This document shows positions 52,551-62,714 of a DNA stretch of 64,000 bases, one piece after another. The stretch comes from Gordionus sp. m RMFG-2023 (Eukaryota > Nematomorpha > Gordioida > Chordodea > Parachordodidae): contig NC_088776.1 in assembly GCF_954871325.1 (NCBI RefSeq), forward strand, positions 47,200,569 to 47,264,568, in the 5' to 3' direction. The position numbers were made by a program, and so were the translations under genes. The number at the start of each line of letters is the position of its first letter. The stretch's first letter is position 1. The notes below the pieces were generated by a model. The model had not been told where the DNA came from and ran no database searches. It saw nothing but the letters and a program-made list of their open reading frames with translations.

Positions 52551-53258
52551 GGCGTTAATGTGTTTTTCCCGTCAATGTGTTGTTTTTTTCAACTTTAAAT
52601 CATTTTTTGCAGTGAGTTTTTTAATAAAACTTAAAAATGTGATATTAACGGAAATGTATTCCAGCATGCTTAATAAAATACTTTCCCCATGAATATTATA
52701 CATTTTGCAGTTAACTTTTGAGTCATTTATATATAAGAGGTGGAGGTATCATTTACAAGGCCTTGCCAAGCCCGAATTTTTTTTTAAGAAAAGTTTTCAG
52801 CCCGGCATGATTTTTTAAAAAATTTTTTTGGCCCGGCCTGAGTTTTATAATTTCAGGCCCAGCCCGACCCGGATTTTTGTTTAAAAAGAAATTTTCAGGC
52901 CCGGCTCGGATTTTTTAAAAATATATTATATTTATTTAAAATTTTTATAACTAATAATGGCGATTTAAAATATTTGGTTTTAAAATATACGGCCTGGCCC
53001 AAATATTAAAAAAAAAATCAGGCCCGGCCATAATATATTTGAAAAAATTAAAATACAGCCCGGCTTGTGTACCCGGGCAGGGGTTAGGGTCGGCCTGCAG
53101 GTCTCTGTAATTTATATAATTGTAATATTTTATAAAATTCACAGGGTAGTTTTTCTAAACATGCTGGGATACATTTCTGAGATTTTAAAAATACGTGCTC
53201 AAAAAAAGGATTTAATTTGAAAAAAATAAACACATTGACTGAAAAAGGGACATTGGCC
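52551..53258. repeat. inverted-repeat element related to family H, split by a family A insertion
   Basis: Left GGCGTTAATGTGTTTTTCCC, then GTCAATGTGTTGTTTTTTTC. The right end in reverse is GGGCCAATGTCCCTTTTTCA, then GTCAATGTGTTTATTTTTTTC. The arms are about 50 bp. The subterminal motif CGGAAATGTATTCCAGCATG is shared with family H copy 1 (12025-12045). The interval 52738-53107 is a later insertion. Confidence 0.65.
52738..53107 (+). mobile_element. family A hAT-like MITE nested in a family H relative
   Basis: It starts GAGGTGGAGGTATCATTTAC with a degraded extreme left end, and ends GGCCTGCAGGTCTCTG. It holds four GGCCCGG/CAGCCCGG blocks left of the core and three to the right, the most of any copy. 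TTTATATA words lie on both flanks, but the duplication cannot be aligned cleanly. Confidence 0.75.
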
Positions 53259-53894
53259 CTAACATTTATAATTATTTAGAGTTGACTAAAAACATTGAAT
53301 AAGATTTATTAAAATTCTAGTTGGTTAATATTTTTATTTTTGGCCCTTTTCAAAAATGGCAACCGTTATTTCGCCTAAAAATATCACATCAGCTTTGGAG
53401 TTTTCTTTGAAAAGATAGCTCAACATCGAAAAAAGCTGAAAAAATTTTAAACTCGTGCTTCAATGCTTGACTGATTTTTTAATGGCATGTGCTTGTGACC
53501 TTATCCGATTACCCAATAAATGATACTAACACCCATTTTAGAAAGTTGAGAGTTACATCTTTAATTAGATATTTTTTTATTGCTTATATATTTTAATATT
53601 TTTAAAAAATATATTATTTATTTTTCAGAGACTTATGTCCAACTATTCAAATTTTATTAATCAATTGAAAAATCACGTGATGTATCATTTTGACATTCAT
53701 TCGCATCTCATATTTTCCATCCCCTTGAAACCATATACGAAATATGTAATAATAATGATTAATAATAAATGCAACCGATATTTGGCCTGGACTGACTATA
53801 AATAAGGCGGGGCTAAAAAAAATTTAAGAAAACTCACTCTATAAATCAAGGTGGTTGTAATAATAATTTTCATGATTTGAAATCTGCATTATGT

Positions 53895-54565
53895 TCTTAT
53901 CGATATCTGCAATATCCGGGCCAGCCCGAGTTGGTTAAAAATTTATGCATCAATTGCCCTGTCCTGCCAGTTAATATTTTGGAAAAAATCAGACCTGGCC
54001 CGACCAGTTTAAATTTTCTTAAAAGTCTGTTCCGGCCTGTTGAATTTTTTTATATGAATTTTCCTGACATTTTTCTAAATATCGAATTTTAATCCAATGT
54101 CAATTACGGCTCTTATATCTCCCCTATGGCTATTTATATCTACAACAGATTTTTGATTATATATATTGTGTCTTTGTATACATATAATAAATAATTTGTT
54201 TTAATATTTATAGATTTGGTGTCTTAGATAGACAGCTCTTAAAATACAGAGAAATAAACATATTGTAATTTATTTTCAAATAGTATTGAAATCAAAATAT
54301 TAGCATAAAATTTAAAAAAAAAGTATATCAACATTTTAATATCCGAGGTGGCCTATTAAAATTTGACGAAAATCAAAGATTTCCGAGGCCCTATCTTATT
54401 TTTTATATATAAATTTCCCGACATGATCCAAATTTTTTTTATGTATTTAATTGCCAGGTTCGGTCCAGTCCGTTCCAACCCTTTTAATTTTTCAACTAAT
54501 TTTTTGGCTCGGCTCAACCCGCGAATTGTGCTTTCGGACGGGCCAGATCGGATTTTGTAGTCTTC
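53895..54565. repeat. degenerate GC-block repeats of family A character
   Basis: TATCTGCAATATCCGGGCC at 53903-53921 resembles the AGATCTGCAAATCTCGGCC end at 25912. Further blocks at 53985-54035 and 54460-54550 (GGTTCGGTCC, GGCTCGGCTC, GGACGGGCC) suggest one long or two short copies. Boundaries are not resolved. Open frames here follow the repeat. Confidence 0.4.
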
Positions 54566-54913
54566 TAGCCGATACATAATTGATTCAATCAAATAGGATT
54601 CTTTTTTATAATAAAAATCAAATTTTAAAACCGAATATTTGAAATTTGAGACCATATGTCATATCCTTAAAATCTCATTCACCTGCACATAACATTAGGC
54701 TTTTTTTTGGCACAAATCATTAAATTGTAGTTAATTGTGTTTTATTTATTTCACATTATAAAATATATAATGTAATGTTTATAAAAAAATCAATATTTGA
54801 CTAACGGTTTAATTTATTTTTTAAATCTAAAGAGAAGCAGAGGATAGGTTTGTTTTTGTTAAATAAAGAATGCGCGATCTTTTCATAAAATTATGACCTT
54901 ATAGAGTTTTAGA

Positions 54914-55489
54914 TAGTGAAGGTCAATGGTCCGGTCCTATCTGTCTTAGACCAAACTGGACTGATTAACGGACCGGCCTTTTTTTGAGAACTGCAGTCCA
55001 GATTGGGCTCTTTGTCCTTTTTTAGTTCGGACCTTGGTCCTTGATCGGTCTTTTATTAATTTTTAAGTTCGCTTTAATATGAATTCATTTTTTTAGTAAA
55101 TTATTTTTATGTATATTATATTTTATATTACTTTTCTATAGAAATTTTAGTTTTCGTTCATTTTCTTTTTTAGTTCATTTTTATGTTACATTATATACTT
55201 TGAAAACAAAAAGTTTGTCAAAAAAGCATTTTACATTTAATTAAATATTTATATTATTTATTATATTATTCATATTTGATTTTATATTCATAACATAAAA
55301 TACTTTTACATATATTTAATAAAATGATAAAAGTGAATTGGATTAGAAAAAAACAATATTTTTAAAATAACAATGGACCAATCTTTTTATTTATGACCGC
55401 GGTTTAGACAAGTTTTAATTTGAAGACCGTGGTCGGTTTCTATTATGAATCCGCTGTGTCGGGACCAAAGACCACCGTAACCATCATTA
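54914..55489. mobile_element. GGACCGG-type hAT-like element with 7-of-8 target duplication
   Basis: It starts TAGTGAAGGTCAATGGTCCGG and ends, in reverse, TAATGATGGTTACGGTGGTC. The flanks GTTTTAGA (54906-54913) and ATTTTAGA (55490-55497) match at 7 of 8. Subterminal words GGTCCGGTCC, GGACCGGCC, CGGACCTTGGTCC and GACCGCGG occupy both outer 130 bp. The 300-bp core is AT-only and no transposase remnant is seen. It is a separate lineage from families A and B but of the same design. Confidence 0.72.
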
Positions 55490-55879
55490 ATTTTAGAGTA
55501 GTAAATATTACATATATTTTTTGTACATAATTATACCTTAAAATAATTGAAAGTATTTGGGGGAATTCAACCTAAATGGCTTAAATGAGTAGATAGGTCA
55601 ATATGCACCAAGAAAGAGATACAGATAGGAATTAAGTCTTGGTGTTGGTAATAGAATTTTTTTTATTTTTGTTATAGTAATTTAAGGTTTTACTCAATTT
55701 TAATTCTTATGATAATATTTAATTACATTAACATTAAATCACAAATATTATATTTCAATTGTATTGTATATATATAAATTTTAAAATATATGTAAAATTA
55801 TTAATTATGGTTATTAAATTACTTGCAGTCGGGTCGGAGTACAGTATACTGTATATATAATAAAGTGTGTTGTCGGACT

Positions 55880-56055
55880 CATAGGCATAGTTAAAATTTC
55901 GCTAAGGGAGGAAATACTATTAGGTAATTTTTTCCCCATAAATTTTATTGAAGTCTTTAGGTGCAATATTGTAGGCCTTCGGCTATTAGATTTTTATAAA
56001 AATAATCTTAAGTTTTCACTTTTTTTTAGAATATCACTTATTTTGAATTTAAATT
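55880..56055. repeat. family C hAT-like MITE, left part only
   Basis: CATAGGCATAGTTAAAATTTC is followed by the family landmarks TTTTTTCCCCATAAATTTTATTG, CTTTAGGTGCAATAT and CCTTCGGCTATTA. The right half is missing or diverged beyond recognition. Confidence 0.6.
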
Positions 56056-56524
56056 TATTTATTATTTTTTTTTAAAAAAGGAAAATAAATTATTCTGATA
56101 ATATGACTATTACTTTATTTGTCGAACCCATATAGGTTGGGCATTTTACATAAGAATGAAAGAACTTGGATTCATTTCCCAATTTCAGTTGTTTAAGAAT
56201 ATATATTACTAGTTGATATATCATCTACCTGGTGAACCAAATTTTAATCATAATTCCTTTAAATTATTGACCATTGGATTGGAAATCATAAGCATAACAA
56301 AGGCCATGAAAATATTATGCATAATAAATTATGGATTTTGAATAAGTTAACATTCAAGATCAATATAAACTATAAAGTTTTCCATCTTCCAGAGTTTTGT
56401 ATAATTTTTAATTTTAACGCCCTGGATTTATTTTTTAAATTGAATTTTAAAACTATAACAGTTTTGGGGGATATGGCTTAAGATTACATAATAATCTTGT
56501 AAGCAGGTGAATAAATTTCGTTGT

Positions 56525-57410
56525 TTTGAACGGTGTTCTTTATATTTTTGAAGAACTTTGAATGTGAACATGTTCCTTTTTTTTGTAGAACTCGCTCGTT
56601 CAATTTTAGAAAATCTTCATTTTTATTCTTTTAAAAATCAAAAATATTTCTAATATTAATCTAATTTTTTAAAGAAAAACTGGTTATTTTTTAATCAGAT
56701 GTTTCCTTCTTTAATTTTTTTAACCCGCTACTATTTCTGTTCTATAGTATAGTTTATTAATTTGAATATTATTATATTTTATAGATTCGCATAAGCATGG
56801 ATGTTGTTATTTCATTATTATAATCTGATTCTGAATACCATGGCCGAAATATAATAAATACTTAACAGTAACATCCTAGGAACTAATTCTATCTTTACCA
56901 ACTATAAAATATGTCCAGAAAGTATAATATCAGTTCCAAAATTTTCATGTTCTAATTTAAAGAGATATACTTGATTTTAATATTATTTATTTATATAATA
57001 TAACTATAAGAAGCCTATTAATAAGTTTTAGATTGTTGTATTTCATAGGCTTATTAAATTATCAAGATTATTATATAATAATGTATAAAGTAAAAATAAT
57101 TAAATATTATATAATATATACATAGATATAAAATAGTAAATATCTTTTAGAATTTATTTATTTTTAGTGTTTTTTGAAATGATAATTTAATCATTATTAT
57201 TTATGGTCAAGGGTTTTATATTTTAATTGTTGAAACACAATTTAAAGTATTAGAAATTTATGTATTTCATAAATAATTAAATTTTATAGAAGTTTTTATA
57301 TATTAAACATAAACGCGTTGATGAACGTGTCGGCGTTTCTTTTTTTGAAGGTGAACTATGAACGTGAACGCGTTCGATTTTTGTCAAGGAACGTTGAACG
57401 CGTTCAAATT
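56525..57410. repeat. GAACGCGTTC-type repeat blocks
   Basis: Block 1 (56525-56615) carries GAACGGTGTTC, GTGAACATGTTCC and GAACTCGCTCGTTC. Block 2 (57312-57405) carries AACGCGTTGATGAACGTGTC and two GAACGCGTTC palindromes (about 57367 and 57396). They may be the two ends of one element of about 0.9 kb with an AT core, as in families A, B and GGACCGG. Neither exact termini nor a duplication were found. Confidence 0.4.
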
Positions 57411-57474
57411 TTTTAGATATGTTATAAAATAATTATTATTCTCCCATGAATTTTGTTTTAATTCGACTAACCTT

Positions 57475-57586
57475 GCATTCACATTTAAAGCGAATTCGCG
57501 GCGAATTATGCAAAATTCATGGCGAAAATATAAAAATAAAGCATATTTTGTATAATTCGTATCCAATTCACGCTAACTATGAATGC
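57475..57586. mobile_element. short GCATTCA-ended MITE, probable relative of the 28378 MITE
   Basis: Left GCATTCACATTTAAAGCGAATT and right in reverse GCATTCATAGTTAGCGTGAATT are inverted repeats that continue through CGAATTATRCAAAAT (about 44 bp at roughly 75% identity). TAA lies within a few bases of each end. The terminus resembles TGCATTCATAGTGG of the PIF/Harbinger-type MITE. Confidence 0.55.
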
Positions 57587-59406
57587 GATAACTCGTTTTA
57601 AAATAGCCTAAGCCATGAGTCTATGCAAAAAATTTGTTTATTTATATTTTTTGATGCCTGCTTCGGTAATTAATTTCGTTCAGCCTCTAAGTAAGGGCTT
57701 CTCGAATGGAACGATTCAGCAACTCTAGTTGACAATCTACAAGTATATATTACAATTAATTCGAGTAATCATCTAATATGCTTATTGCCTTAATCAATAT
57801 GGAAATATCTTACAAAATTATCAGAAATTCACTTTATGCTGAAATTCCTTTAAAGTAATACTTATACGTTAAAATTTAAAAAACTCGCCTAAATATATAA
57901 TTTAAATTTGAAAAATAACACAATAATCGATGTATTCTGTATAATATATAGAACAAAGAGATGTGATATGACTGGCCATGATTTCGTTTTTATAAAAAAA
58001 GAAGTGGGGGGGGGGGTTAGAATTTGGTATAAATTTGGTATGTGTAGTCTAATTCTTAATCAATAAAATAAATTTGAATTATAGATGATAGTTTTTTTTT
58101 AGCAAGTCGATTTTACATAGAAAATTTTTTTCAGAATAGTCAAAACACCCTAGCATACTGGTTATAGTATATTATTTGAGAATTTTATTATATATATGAA
58201 ATATTACAATATAGAATATGTGTACAAAGAGCTAACCTTAATATTTCTTGATTTAAATACTCAAAACCCAAATTATACAATAATTAATAGTTCATCTATT
58301 ATATGCATGTTAAATATGCTTATTTTAATATACCAGACTTATCTATTTAATGATAACAATTTATGGGCACTTAAAATCTGGCCAGATAATATTTTTTTTT
58401 GGTATTATTAAATGTTTTTATAATGTATATTATATAAGACTTTCAAATTCTTATATTTTGCATGAGAAGATTTAAAAGCCTGCGCAAAATATTTGTACAA
58501 AATATATCTGAATTCCTAATTTTTTCCCCAAACAAAAAATATATATAACTTTTAAAAAGAGGAACTAAAAACAATTTTAAAATAATTGTTCAAAGGATTG
58601 TCTAATTCAATAAGTGATCTTAGGTAAGGTAAATGTAAATATAAATACATTGACCAATTTTCACCAATAAATAAAAAGTTAAAAGGGTAACCTGTCTACG
58701 CATATGGCCGTTAAGGCCCTTATCCCTTATTTATCTTATAGATTTGAGATAATTTGATCATAAAATTTTCAGTCATCTTTTAATTTATATACTGGCAATA
58801 TGCGCGAATTGATTACGATATTAATATTGACGGTATCATATATAATCGGAACTCAAATAAACATGGACGAAATTCTCTTTGTTATAATAATTGTTGAAAA
58901 AATAAATCTATAAAACTACATGATTGTTTTAATATATTTTATAACCATTCCGAAATTTATATTATCACACAATATAAAATAACGTTATTTTTTATTTAAA
59001 AAATATAAAATTTCCAAATTATTTAAATTTTTAATACCTAATAAAAATATATTTTTTAAAATTTTTTAACGTTTATCACAGTATTATTATACCATAAAGA
59101 TAGTTAAATTTATAATTTACAACTTTTCCAAGGGTTAATGTGACTATAAAAAAATCAAAATTTTCCCTATCATATATTTTTTTGTAATGATGATTATTAA
59201 TAATTACTTTTCGAATAAAACCAAAATATATAAATCGAAGTATTTTATATTAACCAGGAAACTAGAAGTAGAAAAAAGTATATATTTTCACACAATGGCA
59301 TCGCCGTTACAGGGAAGAGACTAAATTAATTTGGGCGCCCAATTTTTTGTCTGAGTAAAAGGTTTATTTGATCAAACCTAAATAATTTTTTTTTTACTAA
59401 GGGCTA
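57587..59406. other. AT-rich intergenic DNA, no gene seen
   Basis: A run of 11 G lies at 58006-58016. The 71-codon frame near 58196 has no recognised motif. Confidence 0.5.
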
Positions 59407-59818
59407 TAAGTAACATCGGCATTGGGTCTAATTTTTCAAATTCGGCCCGGCCTGATGCCAAATAAAAAAATTTCATTTGTCCCGAAAAGCCCAACCCGAA
59501 ATAAAAATCTTATCCGCCAAAATTTAATAAAATGTTGTAGAAATTGATAAATTTTTCAATATTGTGTTACCTTTTATGAATACACTAAGCATAATCGAGT
59601 TTTTGATTATTCTACAAGCAAATAAAAAATATTAGCCCTCTGTTTCTTGCAGAAATTTTAAAATATATTACTTTTATTTCAAAATTTAAGCTAGACCCGA
59701 TTTTTTTAAATATGAGGTTCGATTCTACGCTAACCAATTTTTTTTAAAATAAATAGGTATGGCATTCGGGCTGAGTTTATGCTAGGCATGGATCAGGCCT
59801 ACTTTTGCCAAATCTCTA
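59407..59818 (-). repeat. family A hAT-like element, subfamily of the nested copy at 20658
   Basis: In reverse it starts TAGAGATTTGGCAAAAGTAGGCC, matching TAGAGATCCGCAAAAGTAGaaa at 20658. Its other end shares the run GGTCTAATTTTTCAA with the opposite end of that copy. CCCGGCC and GCCCAACCCG blocks are present. No target duplication is visible. Confidence 0.65.
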
Positions 59819-60181
59819 GGAATTGTTATCACAAAACTCTAACAATCAAAGGCAGATTATATAAGGATAATTTGCCTTAAAGTTTATCACTTATTCTCTA
59901 ATAGGGAAGTAACAAAATAATAAATTTGTTAATTATAATAAACCGGGAAAACAGAATCAAAAAACATATTTAAAGATTATTTTAACGGAATTGGAAAACA
60001 TTCAAAAATAAATTTCTTAATTTTTTAATAAATTCAATTTAACAAAAGGAGCAAGTTGTAAAATGATTGTGAAAATGAAAATATTCAACATAATATGACA
60101 TATTATTTCGTTAATTAAGATGACTGCGATATTGCAAAGTTAGCAATAAAATTCCTTATATCTTCTATAATATAGTATAGT

Positions 60182-60603
60182 CATAGACGTAGGATTTTTT
60201 TTGGTGGGGGGGGCACTATTAGGCGAGTTTTTTCTCCATAATATTTATTGGAGTTCTTTAGGTCCGCTTGTTATAGACCTTTGGCTATATTTTATTATTC
60301 TCTTTGGCTATATTTTATTATTCTATAGAGAAATAATTTTGGGTTTTCAATAATTTTTTTATAAAAATTTTTTTTTTCTAAAAATGTTGAATTATATATA
60401 GTATAGTCGTTATTTTCAAAATTTATTAACTTTTATTAATTTTTCTTCCAAGTTTTTCTTTAATAGTGATATATTATATACAATTTTGGGGAAAGAAAGG
60501 TGTGTAGATGGGAAATTTTTATTGGCTTAAAATTATATTTACGAGGACAGGTAAATTTCAAAAGGGGGGAGTTTCCCTTGTCTCCTCCCTGGCTACGTCA
60601 ATG
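60182..60603. mobile_element. family C hAT-like MITE with perfect 8-bp target duplication
   Basis: The ends CATAGACGTAGGA and CATTGACGTAGCCAGGGA (reverse) are inverted repeats. AGTATAGT flanks it exactly on both sides (60174-60181 and 60604-60611). Eight G at 60206-60213 and a GGGGGGA at 60563-60570 sit near the ends, as in the hAT at 20098, whose terminus CAGTGGCGTAGCCAGG is similar. A 24-bp internal tandem duplication of CTTTGGCTATATTTTATTAT lies at about 60280-60324. Confidence 0.85.
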
Positions 60604-60659
60604 AGTATAGTATTTTAGAAATTCAAAAAAAACATGTTTTTTATCCCTAGTCCCTGGGA

Positions 60660-60829
60660 TAATTTTGTTAAACGGCTCGATTTGGGTTGATTTTTAAAAA
60701 TGGCCCAGTCAATATTTTAGCAGGCAGAAGAGTTTGGACTTCTATATGCCAAATCATACATAATATTATTTTGGTTTATCAATCGAGCCATTTTTAAAAT
60801 CGACCTAAATTTGCCGTTTAATAACACTA
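60660..60829. mobile_element. TAGTGTTGTTAAACGG MITE (family D), copy 7, with 7-of-8 target duplication
   Basis: It starts TAATTTTGTTAAACGGCTCG and ends TTGCCGTTTAATAACACTA. The flanks are CCCTGGGA (60652-60659) and CGCTGGGA (60830-60837). It sits between a family C and a family E element, so three families lie within 1.6 kb. Confidence 0.78.
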
Positions 60830-60859
60830 CGCTGGGATATGTTTATTGTTAAACCTATA

Positions 60860-61735
60860 TGGGAGACCGGGATAAAGCGATAATAGGAGTAACGATGTTA
60901 ACGCGAATAACTTCTTAACCCTTAAGCATAAAGACTTTAAATTTAATGTACAGATGTATTTTTATATTTAATTTTTTATATTCATCTTTTGAAAAACTTT
61001 CCCGGTTTGATATATTTTGCCAAAAAATACTGTTTTTACCCAAAAATTATAAAAATCATCCTCCAGTTTATTTTGCTCTTAGAAAAATATAAGCTCATAA
61101 TTTAAAATTTTGTAAAAATGTTCCGTAAAGCCATAGCAATAATTTACCAGAAGTATACAGCTACTAGAAGTCACACAATAACGATTTAAATAATAAATAT
61201 CACCTTGGGCTAAAGTTTCTATAGGAACGGTTAAAATGTTCCGTCTGATTTAAGCTGTAAAAAGATCATTTTTAAATATTAACGTCTACACGATATAAAA
61301 ATATACTTTTATGCAAGAAGGAACATTAATAGTTCCTGTGTTATTAAGAATAATTTTATATTTAATAATTAGCAAAGGGAAAGAATAATTGAAATTTAAG
61401 ATGTGCCTAAAATGGGCACATTCAAAATGCTATCGATATTATATTTTACATTCCGGTATTGTATTGATTAGTTTAAGTGATAAATAGATGTCAAAATTAT
61501 AATATTTTGTTCAATTAAATAATATAATTATGTTCAATTTTATTTTAACCACTTTACCCTGGGAATGGGGTAAAATGGCAAAAATGGCACACTTCAAATA
61601 ATTAATCACGGCTGCTAAAGTATTATAGGTAGAGATCTACACTTTTTTTATTTTGTAGATGAGGGTTTTGACTACATATAAACATATTTTGTTAATGTTT
61701 CAAAATATTTTTGGTAAAATGCAGATAACTATTCA
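60860..61735. repeat. family E element, second copy, uninterrupted, right end lost
   Basis: It starts TGGGAGACCGGGATAAAGCG and parallels 6650-8653 block by block (AAAACTTTCCCGGTTTGATA, CACCTTGG..., AAAATGGGCACATTC, GGTAGAGATCTACACTTT). It lacks both the family D and family B insertions of the first copy, and so serves as a comparison for the pre-insertion state. The terminal CCCGGTCTTCCC is missing. Confidence 0.7.
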
Positions 61736-62424
61736 AATGTTATATTTATAAGAAAATTATATTTTGAATTTATGGGAAGGGGGTGGAGATAAAAATTGAA
61801 GTTAATTAAGATTAGATATTATTTAAATATATTTTTTTATTAAACTTAATAATTAGAATTTTAAAAAAGGTTTTTTTCTAATATTATATATAAGTATGTT
61901 TGAGATAATTTTTAGCTATATCAAGGAGTTGTGTTTTCACACTATAAAAATAGTATTATAATTGATTTAAAAGTTTAGGGGACCAACTTTGAGGTTTTTA
62001 TTTTTTAAATAAAATATAAAATTATAACCTATACAGATGCTCAAAACTTCAATTATTTCTATGTTATATAAAAAGAATGTATATTATGATTTACATTACA
62101 TTCATTCTATAATCCCTAAATCTAAAATTACATTTTAAAATTGTTAAAAATAAAAACATGTTGCTAAATACTTTAAGATAATCATAGTTATAGACTATCG
62201 AAGAAGAGTAGGGACCATTTATTTACTCTTTGTAATACGATATTTTATTTCTTCTATTTCTTTAATAATTTAATTTATAAAAGAGTAAAATAATGGGGTT
62301 TAATCTATAATCAAAATATTTTGTATAATTTTAAAATTATTATTTAATAATTGCATGTATATAAATCGAATTAAATATAAATCTCACATAACTATACTAG
62401 TTAAATGAATATCTTAATATTTAG
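61736..62424. other. AT-rich intergenic DNA, no gene seen
   Basis: There is a small G-rich spot at 61772-61785 and nothing else of note. Confidence 0.5.
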
Positions 62425-62714
62425 TAGAGACATGCAGGCCCGGTTTTTATATATAACCGGGCCATTGGGCCTAAAATTTTTTTTTTAATACCAGGGCCGG
62501 GCCTAAATTTATTTTTAAAAAAGTATTAGAGCCGAGCCGAATATTTTAGGACCAAATATTTTAAATCGTCATTATTACCTATAAAAATTAAAAATAAATA
62601 TTTTTAAAAAAAATCATAAAGGGGCCTGAAAATATAAAACCCGGGCCAAGTCTGGCCGAAAAACTCTTTAAAAATGGGGCCTGGCGGTGCAAATGGTACG
62701 TATGCAAGTATCTG
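62425..62714 (-). repeat. family A hAT-like MITE
   Basis: It starts TAGAGACATGCAGGCCCGG and ends, in reverse, CAGATACTTGCATACGTACC. The core TCGTCATTATTACCTATAAA is the reverse of the family core. GGGCCGGGCC and GGGGCCTGGCGG blocks flank it. No good target duplication. Confidence 0.65.

Noticed and set aside
54356-54655. 99-codon minus-strand frame across 54356-54655
   Set aside because: It follows GC-rich repeat blocks. Its Arg/Gly/Pro content reflects GGCCCG-type words rather than a protein.
58196-58411. 71-codon plus-strand frame
   Set aside because: Tyr/Ile/Asn-rich chance frame without homology to any family I know.
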